Assembly: GCA_010672785.1 (NCBI GenBank)
Contig: JAAHFX010000003.1
Location: 124,001-188,000 of the forward strand
Origin: Sphaerospermopsis sp. SIO1G1
Lineage (GTDB): Bacteria > Cyanobacteriota > Cyanobacteriia > Cyanobacteriales > Nostocaceae
DNA length: 64,000 nucleotides
Reading direction: 5' to 3'
The notes below the pieces were generated by a model. That model saw only the letters and a program-made list of their open reading frames with translations. It did no database searches and had not been told where the DNA came from. The position numbers and the translations under genes were made by a program. Numbering within the stretch: position 1 is the stretch's first letter; the number at the start of each line of letters is the position of its first letter. Positions 57,077 to 64,000 of the stretch are shown here, one piece after another.

Positions 57077-58300
57077 ATGGTTAAATCTATAACTTTTCTG
57101 ATTAATACTATCATTCTTTGGTCTTTGTTCAGTGCTTTGGCATTGGGGGAAAATAAAAACCTACAACAAATGGATAGGTTTCCTCCTAGTCCTTTGGAAG
57201 TGACTACAGATGATCCTTTAGTTAGAAGTTCTGTTAAACAACAACCTTTAACTGCTGAGGAACTTGTCAAGTTAGAAACTGATTTAGATAGATTGAATCA
57301 GCAAGCAACTAGTAAATTTCAAGAAGGGGATAAGCAGAATGCACTGGATATTTGGAATAGAGAGTTAAGATTGAGACGTTTCTTAGGTTTGCAATCTGAG
57401 GTAGAAGCTTTATCACGAGTTGGTGAAATTACTTGGCGTGAAAATGAGGGTAGACAAGTAATCTATATTACTCAGCGATTGCAGTCCATTGACAAACAGA
57501 TGATAACTGAGAAAAATACAAATTTACAGTTATGGCAATCGCTTGCTCAAGCTTATCAAAAGATTCGTGTTCCTAAATTGGCAATATTAGCTTATGAACA
57601 GGTTTTAAGTTTGGTAAAACAGCAAAAAAATATTGATGCTGAAATAGATACGTTAACTGTAATTGGCAATTTACATCTGAGTAGATTTAATTATTCCCAA
57701 GCAGCTACAACTTACCAACAGTTATTAAATATAGCTATTAGTCGCAGTGATAAAATTCAGGAAGTTGAATATTTGCAAGAGCTTATTTATATTTATAATC
57801 GAGGAGAAAAAAGACAAAAAGCAATTAAGGTATTGAGTCAGTTGGCTACAATTTATCGTAGAAATAATAATGTTTATGCTTTACTTCCACTGAAAATTGC
57901 GATCGCAGAAAATTATCAATCTCTTGCTCAAGAAAATCCCAAATTTTTACAATCAGCTTTAAATAATTATCAAGAAGCTTATGTGACTGCATGGAATTCA
58001 AAAAGTTATGTATTTGCGAGTGAAGCTTTGCAAAAATTAACTGAGCTTTACCGTGATCAAAATCAAATTGATGAAGCTATACAAACAAGTCAGATTTTGT
58101 TAGAAACACAAACATTAACTAATAATAGTTATGGTTTAATGCAAGCTTACGATCAAATTGGACAATTATATTTAGAAAAACAAGATAATCAAAAAGCATT
58201 ATTAGCTTTTCAAAATGGTTTAGAAATAGCTACAAAAATTCAATATCAAGAGGAATATTTTACCCAAAAAGTTGGCAGTTTATCCAACAATAAACCTTAA
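57077..58300 (+). CDS. Secreted TPR-repeat protein
   Basis: This 407-residue protein has a signal peptide (VKSITFLINTIILWSLFSAL, residues 2-21) and a short polar region. Tandem helical repeats of the TPR type follow from about 75 to 395 (e.g. KLAILAYEQVLSLVKQQ, YSQAATTYQQLLNIA, NQKALLAFQNGLEIA). It is probably a periplasmic or lumenal scaffold. The partner and role are unknown, and no operon neighbour is present. Confidence 0.8.
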   Translation: MVKSITFLINTIILWSLFSALALGENKNLQQMDRFPPSPLEVTTDDPLVRSSVKQQPLTAEELVKLETDLDRLNQQATSKFQEGDKQNALDIWNRELRLRRFLGLQSEVEALSRVGEITWRENEGRQVIYITQRLQSIDKQMITEKNTNLQLWQSLAQAYQKIRVPKLAILAYEQVLSLVKQQKNIDAEIDTLTVIGNLHLSRFNYSQAATTYQQLLNIAISRSDKIQEVEYLQELIYIYNRGEKRQKAIKVLSQLATIYRRNNNVYALLPLKIAIAENYQSLAQENPKFLQSALNNYQEAYVTAWNSKSYVFASEALQKLTELYRDQNQIDEAIQTSQILLETQTLTNNSYGLMQAYDQIGQLYLEKQDNQKALLAFQNGLEIATKIQYQEEYFTQKVGSLSNNKP

Positions 58301-58361
58301 TTAAGAGGGTGTTTGAAAAATTTAAGGACTAAATTATCATGACGTACGCAAGTGTCACAAT

Positions 58362-58436
58362 CGGTGATTGGTGCGTGATGCTACAAGTTTTATGACTACG
58401 TTCAAATATTTTCGCATCTCACGCACCCTACACCAA
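58362..58436. repeat. Dispersed inverted element (GGTGCGT...ACGCACCCTAC)
   Basis: GGTGCGTGATGC at the left and GCATCTCACGCACCCTAC at the right are inverted repeats. Related short versions lie at 16916-16948, 24469-24505, 29274-29310 and 62937-62970. Confidence 0.65.
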
Positions 58437-58463
58437 AAAATATGCCAGTTGTGTCAGTCCTAA

Positions 58464-58943
58464 TTATTTTCCTACTTTAGTTTCAATTAACTTGATAATC
58501 TCTTGGTAATTGCGAGATTTAGCAAAATCTAAAGGAGTTTTACCATCTTGAGAACGGATGTTTAAATCAGCATTTGCTGCTAATAATAATTTGACAATAT
58601 CAATGTTATTTTGCCAAATAGCATCATGTAAAGCTGTATAACCGTTGTATGGCCCTTGTTTATTGATATCAATATTATATTCTATCAATAATTTAGCAGC
58701 TTCCGTTCTCCCCGCATAGGCCGCAGCGTGTAAAGCGGTTGCTTTCATTCCTGGATCAACAGCAGTGACATCAGCACCAGCTTCTAATAGTAATTCAACA
58801 ATTTTGTCATATCCTTTGTAAGCTGCAATAACCAAAGGTGCATCTTTGTTAGTATCTAATTCATTGACATTTACACCTTCTTGAATGAGTTTTTTGACAA
58901 GGGAAACATCGTTTTTGTTCACCGCTTTCATTAAGGTTGTCAT
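58464..58943 (-). CDS. Ankyrin-repeat protein
   Basis: This 159-residue cytoplasmic protein is made of about five ankyrin repeats (e.g. DAPLVIAAYKGYDKIVELLLEAGAD in split form, TALHAAAYAGRTEAAKLLIEY, GKTPLDFAKSRNYQEIIKLI). It has no other domain. It is a protein-binding scaffold. The gene is 77 bases downstream of hypB on the same strand, so it could be the last gene of the hyp transcript. Confidence 0.9.
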   Translation of the reverse strand: MTTLMKAVNKNDVSLVKKLIQEGVNVNELDTNKDAPLVIAAYKGYDKIVELLLEAGADVTAVDPGMKATALHAAAYAGRTEAAKLLIEYNIDINKQGPYNGYTALHDAIWQNNIDIVKLLLAANADLNIRSQDGKTPLDFAKSRNYQEIIKLIETKVGK

Positions 58944-59020
58944 GATGTTAAATCTTGGTTTTTAATTATATAAAAAGTTACCAATATTATAAAATATAAG
59001 TATAATTTTGGCAATCTGAT

Positions 59021-59851
59021 TTAAACAACCGCAACCTGACGAGATAAAAACCCATACCACTCATCCAAACCCACACCAGTAGTAGCAGAAACTTGGAAAA
59101 TTTTGATATTAGGATTTACCTGTTTTGCATAATCAATACATTTTTCTACATCAAACTGTAAATAAGGTAATAAATCAACTTTAGTCAAAATCATAATATC
59201 ACTAGCACGGAAAATATGGGGATATTTAATTGGTTTATCTTCCCCTTCTGTGACTGATAAAATTACAACCTTAGACTCTTCTCCTAAGTCAAATAAAGCT
59301 GGACAAACTAAATTTCCGACATTTTCAATCATCACCACAGAATCTAAAGGTGGGTTTAATTCTTGTAAACCCTTTTCAATCATTCCTGCATCTAAATGAC
59401 AACCAGTTCCGGTGTTAATTTGTACGACTTGACAACCAGTGGATTTAATTTTTTCAGCATCATTAGTAGTTTCTTGATCACCTTCAATCACACTAATATT
59501 TAACCGCTCTTTTAAATCATTAATTGTGCGAGTTAACAAAGTGGTTTTCCCAGAACCAGGAGAACTCATTAAATTTAAAGCTAAGATATTTCTACCTTTA
59601 AACCAACCCCGATTTTGTGCTGCTAATAAATTATTTTTACCTAAAATTTCCTGTTCTAAAGAGATAGTTGTATTATGAATATTAGCATGAACATTAGCCG
59701 TAGGTTCATGATGGTGATGTTCATTTTCATGATGATTATGGGAATGAGTAACTACTGTTCCATCGGGTAAAGTATGGGTATGAGAATGTTGATTTTTCAT
59801 ATTTGTTACAGTTACATTACTATCATTAGAACAACCACAACTTACACACAT
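59021..59851 (-). CDS. hypB: Hydrogenase nickel incorporation GTPase HypB
   Basis: This 276-residue GTPase delivers nickel to hydrogenase precursors together with HypA. The N-terminus carries the high-affinity nickel motif C-x2-C-G-C (MCVSCGCSN). A His-rich stretch (about 22-55, e.g. HSHNHHENEHHHH) for nickel storage comes next. The G domain follows: MSSPGSGKTTLL, VIEGDQETTND, LTKVDLLPY, with the metal-site Cys-His in GCHLDAGM. It overlaps hypA by 10 bases. Confidence 0.97.
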   Translation of the reverse strand: MCVSCGCSNDSNVTVTNMKNQHSHTHTLPDGTVVTHSHNHHENEHHHHEPTANVHANIHNTTISLEQEILGKNNLLAAQNRGWFKGRNILALNLMSSPGSGKTTLLTRTINDLKERLNISVIEGDQETTNDAEKIKSTGCQVVQINTGTGCHLDAGMIEKGLQELNPPLDSVVMIENVGNLVCPALFDLGEESKVVILSVTEGEDKPIKYPHIFRASDIMILTKVDLLPYLQFDVEKCIDYAKQVNPNIKIFQVSATTGVGLDEWYGFLSRQVAVV

Positions 59852-60183
59852 AATTCTTCTACCTCAATTTCTTTTATGTTTAATTCTTGACCAGTAATTA
59901 TATCTATTTCTACACTACCACATTCACAAATTCCAAAGAGTTTATCTACATAAAATGTATTACCACATTGACGACATCTAGCCATTCCAGCTATTTCTAA
60001 AATTTCCAAATTTGCCCCTTCTACTATTGTACCTTCAGCACAAATATCAAAACAGAATTTGATTGCATCTGGCATAATAGCAGAGAGTTTACCAATTTCT
60101 AATAATACCCGTTGGACTTTTTTATTTTGGGCATTTTCGCTAACGATAGCGATGATGTTTTGGGTTATTCCTAGTTCGTGCAT
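59842..60183 (-). CDS. hypA: Hydrogenase maturation nickel chaperone HypA
   Basis: From the ATG at 60183 this is a 113-residue protein beginning MHELGIT, with the nickel ligand His2. The zinc finger is CRQCG and CECGS (C-x2-C and C-x-C). HypA passes nickel to HypB and the hydrogenase large subunit. The frame is open to a start at 60207, but that would bury His2, so 60183 is correct. It lies 17 bases beyond the hicA stop. Confidence 0.95.
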   Translation of the reverse strand: MHELGITQNIIAIVSENAQNKKVQRVLLEIGKLSAIMPDAIKFCFDICAEGTIVEGANLEILEIAGMARCRQCGNTFYVDKLFGICECGSVEIDIITGQELNIKEIEVEELCV

Positions 60184-60199
60184 TAAATATCTTAATTTT

Positions 60200-60424
60200 T
60201 TATTCAAATAAAGAACGAGATAATTGAGATTGGCGAATAATTGACATCAATGTACCAACTTTAACGGATGTATGATTAGGTACAATAGCAGTCAGAGTAG
60301 AGTCTTCTATTTGTTTTTGCATCACAATATGACTTCCTTTTTGCCTAACTTCTGTAAAACCATTTGTTTCCAAAATTTTGCAGATTTCTTTACCTGATAA
60401 TATCCTTAATTTACCCAACAGCAA
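60200..60424 (-). CDS. hicA: HicA-type mRNA interferase toxin
   Basis: This 74-residue protein has the HicA double-stranded RNA-binding-like fold: SGKEICKILETNGFTEVRQKGSH in split form, with catalytic His in KGSHIVMQ, and the VPNHTSVKVGTLMSIIRQ end. It is predicted to cleave mRNA. It overlaps the upstream antitoxin gene by 14 bases. The order here is antitoxin first, the reverse of the E. coli hicAB order. Confidence 0.88.
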   Translation of the reverse strand: MLLGKLRILSGKEICKILETNGFTEVRQKGSHIVMQKQIEDSTLTAIVPNHTSVKVGTLMSIIRQSQLSRSLFE

Positions 60425-60641
60425 CCTCCAAATTAGTAATAAAAATTTCGCTTTTTAGACGATTTTCTATTTCTGAAGGTGAAGCAAATTCTAAAAATAA
60501 TTCAATTGCTTCTTTTAAATTATCTTTTGCTGCTTCAATACTGTCTCCCTGACTAGCAATATCTAATTCTGGACACAGAGCAATATACCCATCATCTTCT
60601 TTTTCAATAATCGCGGTAAATCTTTGTTTGATAGTAGGCAT
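60411..60641 (-). CDS. hicB: HicB-type antitoxin
   Basis: This 76-residue protein has a partial RNase H-like HicB fold (FTAIIEKEDDGYIALCPELDIASQGDSIEAA, in split form, and LKEAIELFLEFA). It neutralises HicA. There is no DNA-binding C-terminal extension, so autorepression may use another route. It lies between the mrr remnant and the hyp genes and looks like an insertion into the hyp cluster. Confidence 0.9.
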   Translation of the reverse strand: MPTIKQRFTAIIEKEDDGYIALCPELDIASQGDSIEAAKDNLKEAIELFLEFASPSEIENRLKSEIFITNLEVAVG

Positions 60642-60780
60642 TGATTATATAAACTCCTTGATATTTTTTATTATTATATAACAGAGGTTATATCATGATT
60701 CCACTTTTGACTACAAATTGTAAACAAATTACATAATTGTATGGTATAAATAAAAGCATAGTTTATGCCTTTCTTCAAAA

Positions 60781-61701
60781 ATGTCTATTCCCGACTTTCA
60801 ATCTATTATGCTTCCTTTATTGAAATATGCAAGTGATAATAAGGAACATTCGTTGAGAGATGCTATTACTTATCTAGCTAATATTTTTAATTTAAGTGAT
60901 GAAGAACGAAAGGAATTATTATCTAGTGGACAACAAGCAGTTTTTGATAATCGAGTAGGATAGGCGAGAACTTATTTAAAAAAAGCGGCTTTGTTAGAGT
61001 CTCCCAAACGGGGATTTTTTCAAATTACTGACAGAGGGAAATTCGTATTAAGTCAAAATCCAGATGTAATTAATATTAAATTTTTAGAGCGATTTTCTGA
61101 ATTTATAGAATTTAAAACTACTAAAAAAGATAATGAAAAACCTGATTTAGAAATTATAGAAGATTCGGAAAATTTGGAAACTACACCCCAGGAGGCTATA
61201 GAATTTGGTTATCAAAAAATCAGGAAGGAATTAGAGTTAAATTTATTAAATCGTGTTAAAATTTGCTCACCCGATTTTTTTGAAAGATTAGTAGTAGATT
61301 TATTAGTAAAAATGGGTTATGGTGGTTCAAGACGTGATGCTGGTAGAGCGATTGGTAAAGCTGGAGATGGAGGAATTGATGGGATAATTAAAGAAGATAA
61401 ATTAGGTTTAGATATTGTTTATATTCAAGCTAAAAGATGGGATAATACTGTTGTTGGTAGACCCGAAATTCAAAAGTTTGTCGGTGCTTTACATGGACAA
61501 AGAGCGAGAAAAGGAGTTTTTATCACGACTTCTAAATTCTCTCAGGATGCTAGAGAATATGTATCTATTATAGATAGTAAAATCGTATTGATAGATGGTC
61601 AAGAACTAGCTCAATTAATGATTGATAATCATGTAGGTGTGTCAACTGTCTCTATTTATGAGATTAAGAAAATAGATTCTGATTATTTTACAGATGAGTG
61701 A
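60781..61701 (+). pseudogene. mrr: Mrr-type restriction endonuclease, interrupted by one amber codon
   Basis: An open frame of 306 codons is broken by TAG at 60961-60963. Before it, residues 1-60 (SIPDFQSIMLPLLKYASD) are the Mrr N-terminal winged helix. After it the same frame continues ARTYLKKAALLESPKRGFF and reaches the Mrr catalytic domain (GDGGIDGIIKEDKLGLDIVYIQAKRW in split form), which carries the PD-(D/E)XK residues. Homologues read VGWARTYL, so TGG to TAG is the likely change. Mrr cuts methylated DNA. A downstream start (60991) would lack most of the DNA-binding part. Probably inactive unless suppressed. Confidence 0.85.
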
Positions 61702-61714
61702 TTAGTCTATCAAT

Positions 61715-62833
61715 CTAACATATTCTCGGTAATTGATCACCTACTAACATATCAACTATTCTTTCTGCACCAAAAGCAGTTTTTAAAAGTAAAATTCCTG
61801 GAGGATCAGAAATAACTTCACCAATAATTGCTGCTTGTTTTCCAGTAGGATGATTTTGCATAGTTGATAATATTAAATCTGCTTTTTCAGGAGGTGCAAT
61901 AATTACTAATTTTCCTTCATTGGCTAAATATAAAGGATCTAAACCTAGAATTTCACACATTCCATTCACTTCTTCCTTGACAGGAATAGCATTTTCATTG
62001 ATTCTAATTCCCACATTAGCAGTTTGGGCAAATTCATTTAATACAGTCGCTAAACCTCCTCTAGTTGCATCTCGCATTGCTTTAATTTCTGGACAAACTT
62101 TGATAATTTCTGCCACCAATTCATGTAATGGTTGACAGTCACTTTCAATATCAGTTTCTAATTCCAATTCTCCTCTAGCGATTAAAATTGCAGTTCCATG
62201 ATTACCAATTTCTCCATTCACAATTACCACATCACCGGGTTTAATATTGCGAGGAGAAATATCAATTCCTTCAGGAATAATACCAATACCAGCAGTATTT
62301 ATAAACAGTTTATCAGCACAACCACGATTAACAACCTTCGTATCTCCCGTGACTATTTGTACTCCTGCTTTTTGTGCAGTTTCCTGCATACTCAGCACAA
62401 CTTTTCGCAGAATTTCTAATTCTAAACCTTCTTCTAAAATCATACTACAAGTCAGATAAAGAGGTTTAGCACCACTCACAGCTAAATCATTAACAGTACC
62501 ATTAACCGCCAACTCCCCAATATTTGAACCAGGAAAAAACAAAGGATCAACAACATAAGAATCAGTAGTAAAAGCTAACCTATTCCCTAACTTTCCCAAC
62601 TCTGATAAATCAAACCTAGCTTGATCTTCCAACTGTGATAAAATCGGATTATCAAAACTATTTACAAACACATCATTAATCAAATCTCTCATAGCCTTTC
62701 CACCGCTACCATGAGATAAATTAATGTGAGTATCCTTAACTTTATTGTTGCGACGACGCACCCTTTCCATCTGTTCAAACAGCGTGTTTTTAACTTCTTG
62801 ATTATTGTCCAATTTCATATTAAACATCTTCAT
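61715..62833 (-). CDS. hypE: Hydrogenase maturation protein HypE
   Basis: This 372-residue enzyme converts the carbamoyl group on its C-terminal Cys to cyanide, which is passed to the Fe of the [NiFe] centre. The signatures are LSHGSGGKAMRDLI, the ATP-binding TDSYVVDPLFFPG and VNGTVNDLAVSGAKP, and the terminal PRIC with the acceptor Cys. The N-terminal 38 residues are longer than usual, and the ATG just upstream of DTHINLSHG is not present, so the extension may be real. It is transcribed toward hypA/B but separated by hicBA and mrr. Confidence 0.95.
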   Translation of the reverse strand: MKMFNMKLDNNQEVKNTLFEQMERVRRRNNKVKDTHINLSHGSGGKAMRDLINDVFVNSFDNPILSQLEDQARFDLSELGKLGNRLAFTTDSYVVDPLFFPGSNIGELAVNGTVNDLAVSGAKPLYLTCSMILEEGLELEILRKVVLSMQETAQKAGVQIVTGDTKVVNRGCADKLFINTAGIGIIPEGIDISPRNIKPGDVVIVNGEIGNHGTAILIARGELELETDIESDCQPLHELVAEIIKVCPEIKAMRDATRGGLATVLNEFAQTANVGIRINENAIPVKEEVNGMCEILGLDPLYLANEGKLVIIAPPEKADLILSTMQNHPTGKQAAIIGEVISDPPGILLLKTAFGAERIVDMLVGDQLPRIC

Positions 62834-62970
62834 CTTATAAACTTCTTACTTAAAAAATCTTTCTTTTCTTTATTCTCTTTATTCTCTTTCTTCCTTCGTG
62901 TCCTTCGCGTCCTTCGTGGTTAATTAAAAAAGAATTGGTGCATTACACTATCGCTAATGCACCCTACAAA
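62834..62970. repeat. Dispersed repeats between hypE and the tautomerase gene
   Basis: CTTCGTGTCCTTCGCGTCCTTCGTGG (62894-62920 in split form) and a GGTGCATTAC...TGCACCCTAC element (about 62937-62970) occupy the gap. Confidence 0.75.
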
Positions 62971-63186
62971 TTACCTCCCAGTTTGATCATGTCTACCACT
63001 GTGTTTATCGGAGTGTAAAACACCACCAACCGCCCAATTTTCCCGTTCAAATTCATCAATATGAACAGTCACCCATTCAGGTCTAGTTCCCAACGCAGAA
63101 ACCAAAGCATCAGTGACAGCTTGGGCGACTTTTCGCTTCTTTTCTATAGAATGACCTTTACCAATTTGGACAGTTACAAATGCCAT
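62971..63186 (-). CDS. 4-oxalocrotonate tautomerase-like protein without Pro1
   Basis: This 71-residue protein has the tautomerase fold (FVTVQIGKGHSIEKKRKVAQAVTDALV in split form, and WVTVHIDEFERENWAVGG). The catalytic amino-terminal proline is replaced: the protein starts Met-Ala-Phe. The C-terminus is His-rich (LHSDKHSGRHDQ). It lies between hypE and hypD, where related cyanobacteria carry a small tautomerase-like gene. A maturation or metal-binding accessory role is inferred. Confidence 0.78.
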   Translation of the reverse strand: MAFVTVQIGKGHSIEKKRKVAQAVTDALVSALGTRPEWVTVHIDEFERENWAVGGVLHSDKHSGRHDQTGR

Positions 63187-63224
63187 AATAATTACCTCAA
63201 ATATTTATTGAATTTAATCATTAT

Positions 63225-64000
63225 TTAGCATAAAGTAACTGTTTCTTTTGTTTGTTTTGTAGCTGTTTTTGCCATTGTTTGTAATCTGCCATATTTATAA
63301 TATGCTGCACAAGCACCTTCTGAAGAAACCATACAAGCTCCGATAGGACTTTCAGGAGTACAAGCTGTGCCAAAAACTTTACATTCCCAAGGTTTTAAAA
63401 CTCCTTTTAAAATATCTCCACATTTACAGGCTTTGTGATCTGCAACTGTTAAATTAGGAATAGTAAATTTAACTTCTGCATCAAATTGGGAGTATTCTGA
63501 TCTAATTTTAAAACCGGAATTGGGTATTTCTCCTAAACCACGCCATGCAAATTTTTCACGGGGTTGAAAAACTTGATTCATAGCTTTTAATGCGTTTTTA
63601 TTTCCCGATGTTTCCACTAAACGATTATATTGATTTTCGACTTGACAACGGTTTTCAATTATTTGTTTTAATAACATCCAAATTGATTGGAAAATATCTA
63701 AAGGTTCAAAACCAGAAACAACGATGGGTTTATGATATTTTTGGGCGATAAATTCATAAGGTTCTGTACCAATTACCATACTCACATGACCAGGGCCAAT
63801 AAAACCATCAAGTTGTAAATCTGGGTTTTCTAATAATGCTTGCAGGGCGGGAATTACTAATACATGATTAGCAAATAAACTAAAATTAGGAATGTTTTCT
63901 GCTGCTGCTTGGAGGACTGTAAATGCTGTGCTGGGGGCGGTGGTTTCAAACCCTAAACCGAAGAATACTATTTCTTTATGGGGGTTTTCTTTGGCAATTT
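63225..64000 (-). CDS. hypD: Hydrogenase maturation protein HypD (partial, 5' end beyond right edge)
   Basis: HypD holds the Fe(CN)2CO fragment with HypC. The frame is open from its stop at 63225 to the right edge. Visible motifs are GLGFETTAPSTA, GFIGPGHVSMVIG, the Cys-rich CKCGDILKGVLKPWECKVFG and the 4Fe-4S/acceptor region CTPESPIGACMVSSEGACAAY (seen in split form). A start at 63785 would cut off this N-terminal part, so the gene clearly continues. It is followed by the tautomerase gene after 38 bases. Confidence 0.96.
   Translation of the reverse strand, partial: IAKENPHKEIVFFGLGFETTAPSTAFTVLQAAAENIPNFSLFANHVLVIPALQALLENPDLQLDGFIGPGHVSMVIGTEPYEFIAQKYHKPIVVSGFEPLDIFQSIWMLLKQIIENRCQVENQYNRLVETSGNKNALKAMNQVFQPREKFAWRGLGEIPNSGFKIRSEYSQFDAEVKFTIPNLTVADHKACKCGDILKGVLKPWECKVFGTACTPESPIGACMVSSEGACAAYYKYGRLQTMAKTATKQTKETVTLC

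Overview
The window looks like a chromosome segment of a filamentous, heterocyst-forming cyanobacterium (Nostocales; an Anabaena/Dolichospermum/Nostoc-type genome). Evidence read from the sequence: cytochrome b6f genes petB and petD, a Mg-chelatase H-type subunit, a PatD-like heterocyst-frequency protein, the end of a hydrogenase-maturation (hyp) cluster, AT-rich DNA, HIP1 octamers (GCGATCGC, e.g. 1708-1715, 6983-6990, 9105-9112), and many 7-base short tandem repeats (STRRs) typical of heterocystous cyanobacteria. I saw no tRNA, rRNA or CRISPR array.

Layout. 1-8.6 kb: 5' part of an H-type chelatase subunit (runs off the left edge), a cell-wall amidase, a CHAD protein, a site-2 protease, a degenerate metallo-beta-lactamase-fold protein and a CtpA-type protease. 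9-10.5 kb: petB-petD. 10.8-19.3 kb: an RsbW-like kinase, pirin, pyrE, a small secreted protein, a GNAT enzyme, a methyltransferase, a fused oligopeptide-type ABC ATPase, a zinc-ribbon membrane protein and patD. 19.8-36.3 kb: the (p)ppGpp enzyme, a cytochrome b561-like protein, a SirB1/TPR protein, an adenosine deaminase-like enzyme, a rhodanese-fold protein, mutL, a DUF2887 protein, prs, a Ser/Thr kinase, bioD, an M20 amidohydrolase, a VOC protein and the GTPase ylqF. 36.8-43.6 kb: a VanZ-LamG membrane protein, an FHA-GAF-adenylate cyclase, a secreted protein, and thiC behind a TPP riboswitch.

43.7-50 kb is accessory-rich: a DUF262-HEPN gene pair, a Uma2 nuclease, a Rieske protein, a second DUF2887 protein, a serine hydrolase and a decaying Panacea/RelE toxin-antitoxin locus. 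50-58.9 kb: typA, a tnpB-only insertion element, a DUF1634/TSUP transporter pair, an orphan PstB-like ATPase, a TPR protein and an ankyrin protein. 59-64 kb: hypB, hypA, an inserted hicBA toxin-antitoxin pair, an mrr endonuclease gene broken by one amber codon, hypE, a tautomerase-like gene without its catalytic proline, and hypD (runs off the right edge). HypA/B/D/E mature [NiFe] hydrogenase; their presence suggests an uptake or bidirectional hydrogenase elsewhere.

The intergenic DNA is unusually structured. At least four families of small inverted-repeat elements (MITE-like) are present, some nested in one another or inside STRR arrays. STRRs also sit inside two reading frames, an 8-bp repeat in the chelatase gene and a 7-bp repeat in the ABC ATPase linker. 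The strongest candidate for a little-described system is the DUF262-HEPN operon (43674-45259). Other points are a candidate short RNA with leader peptide upstream of the (p)ppGpp gene, and a cluster of conflict genes with in-frame stops. All functions rest on motif recognition by eye; no searches were run.
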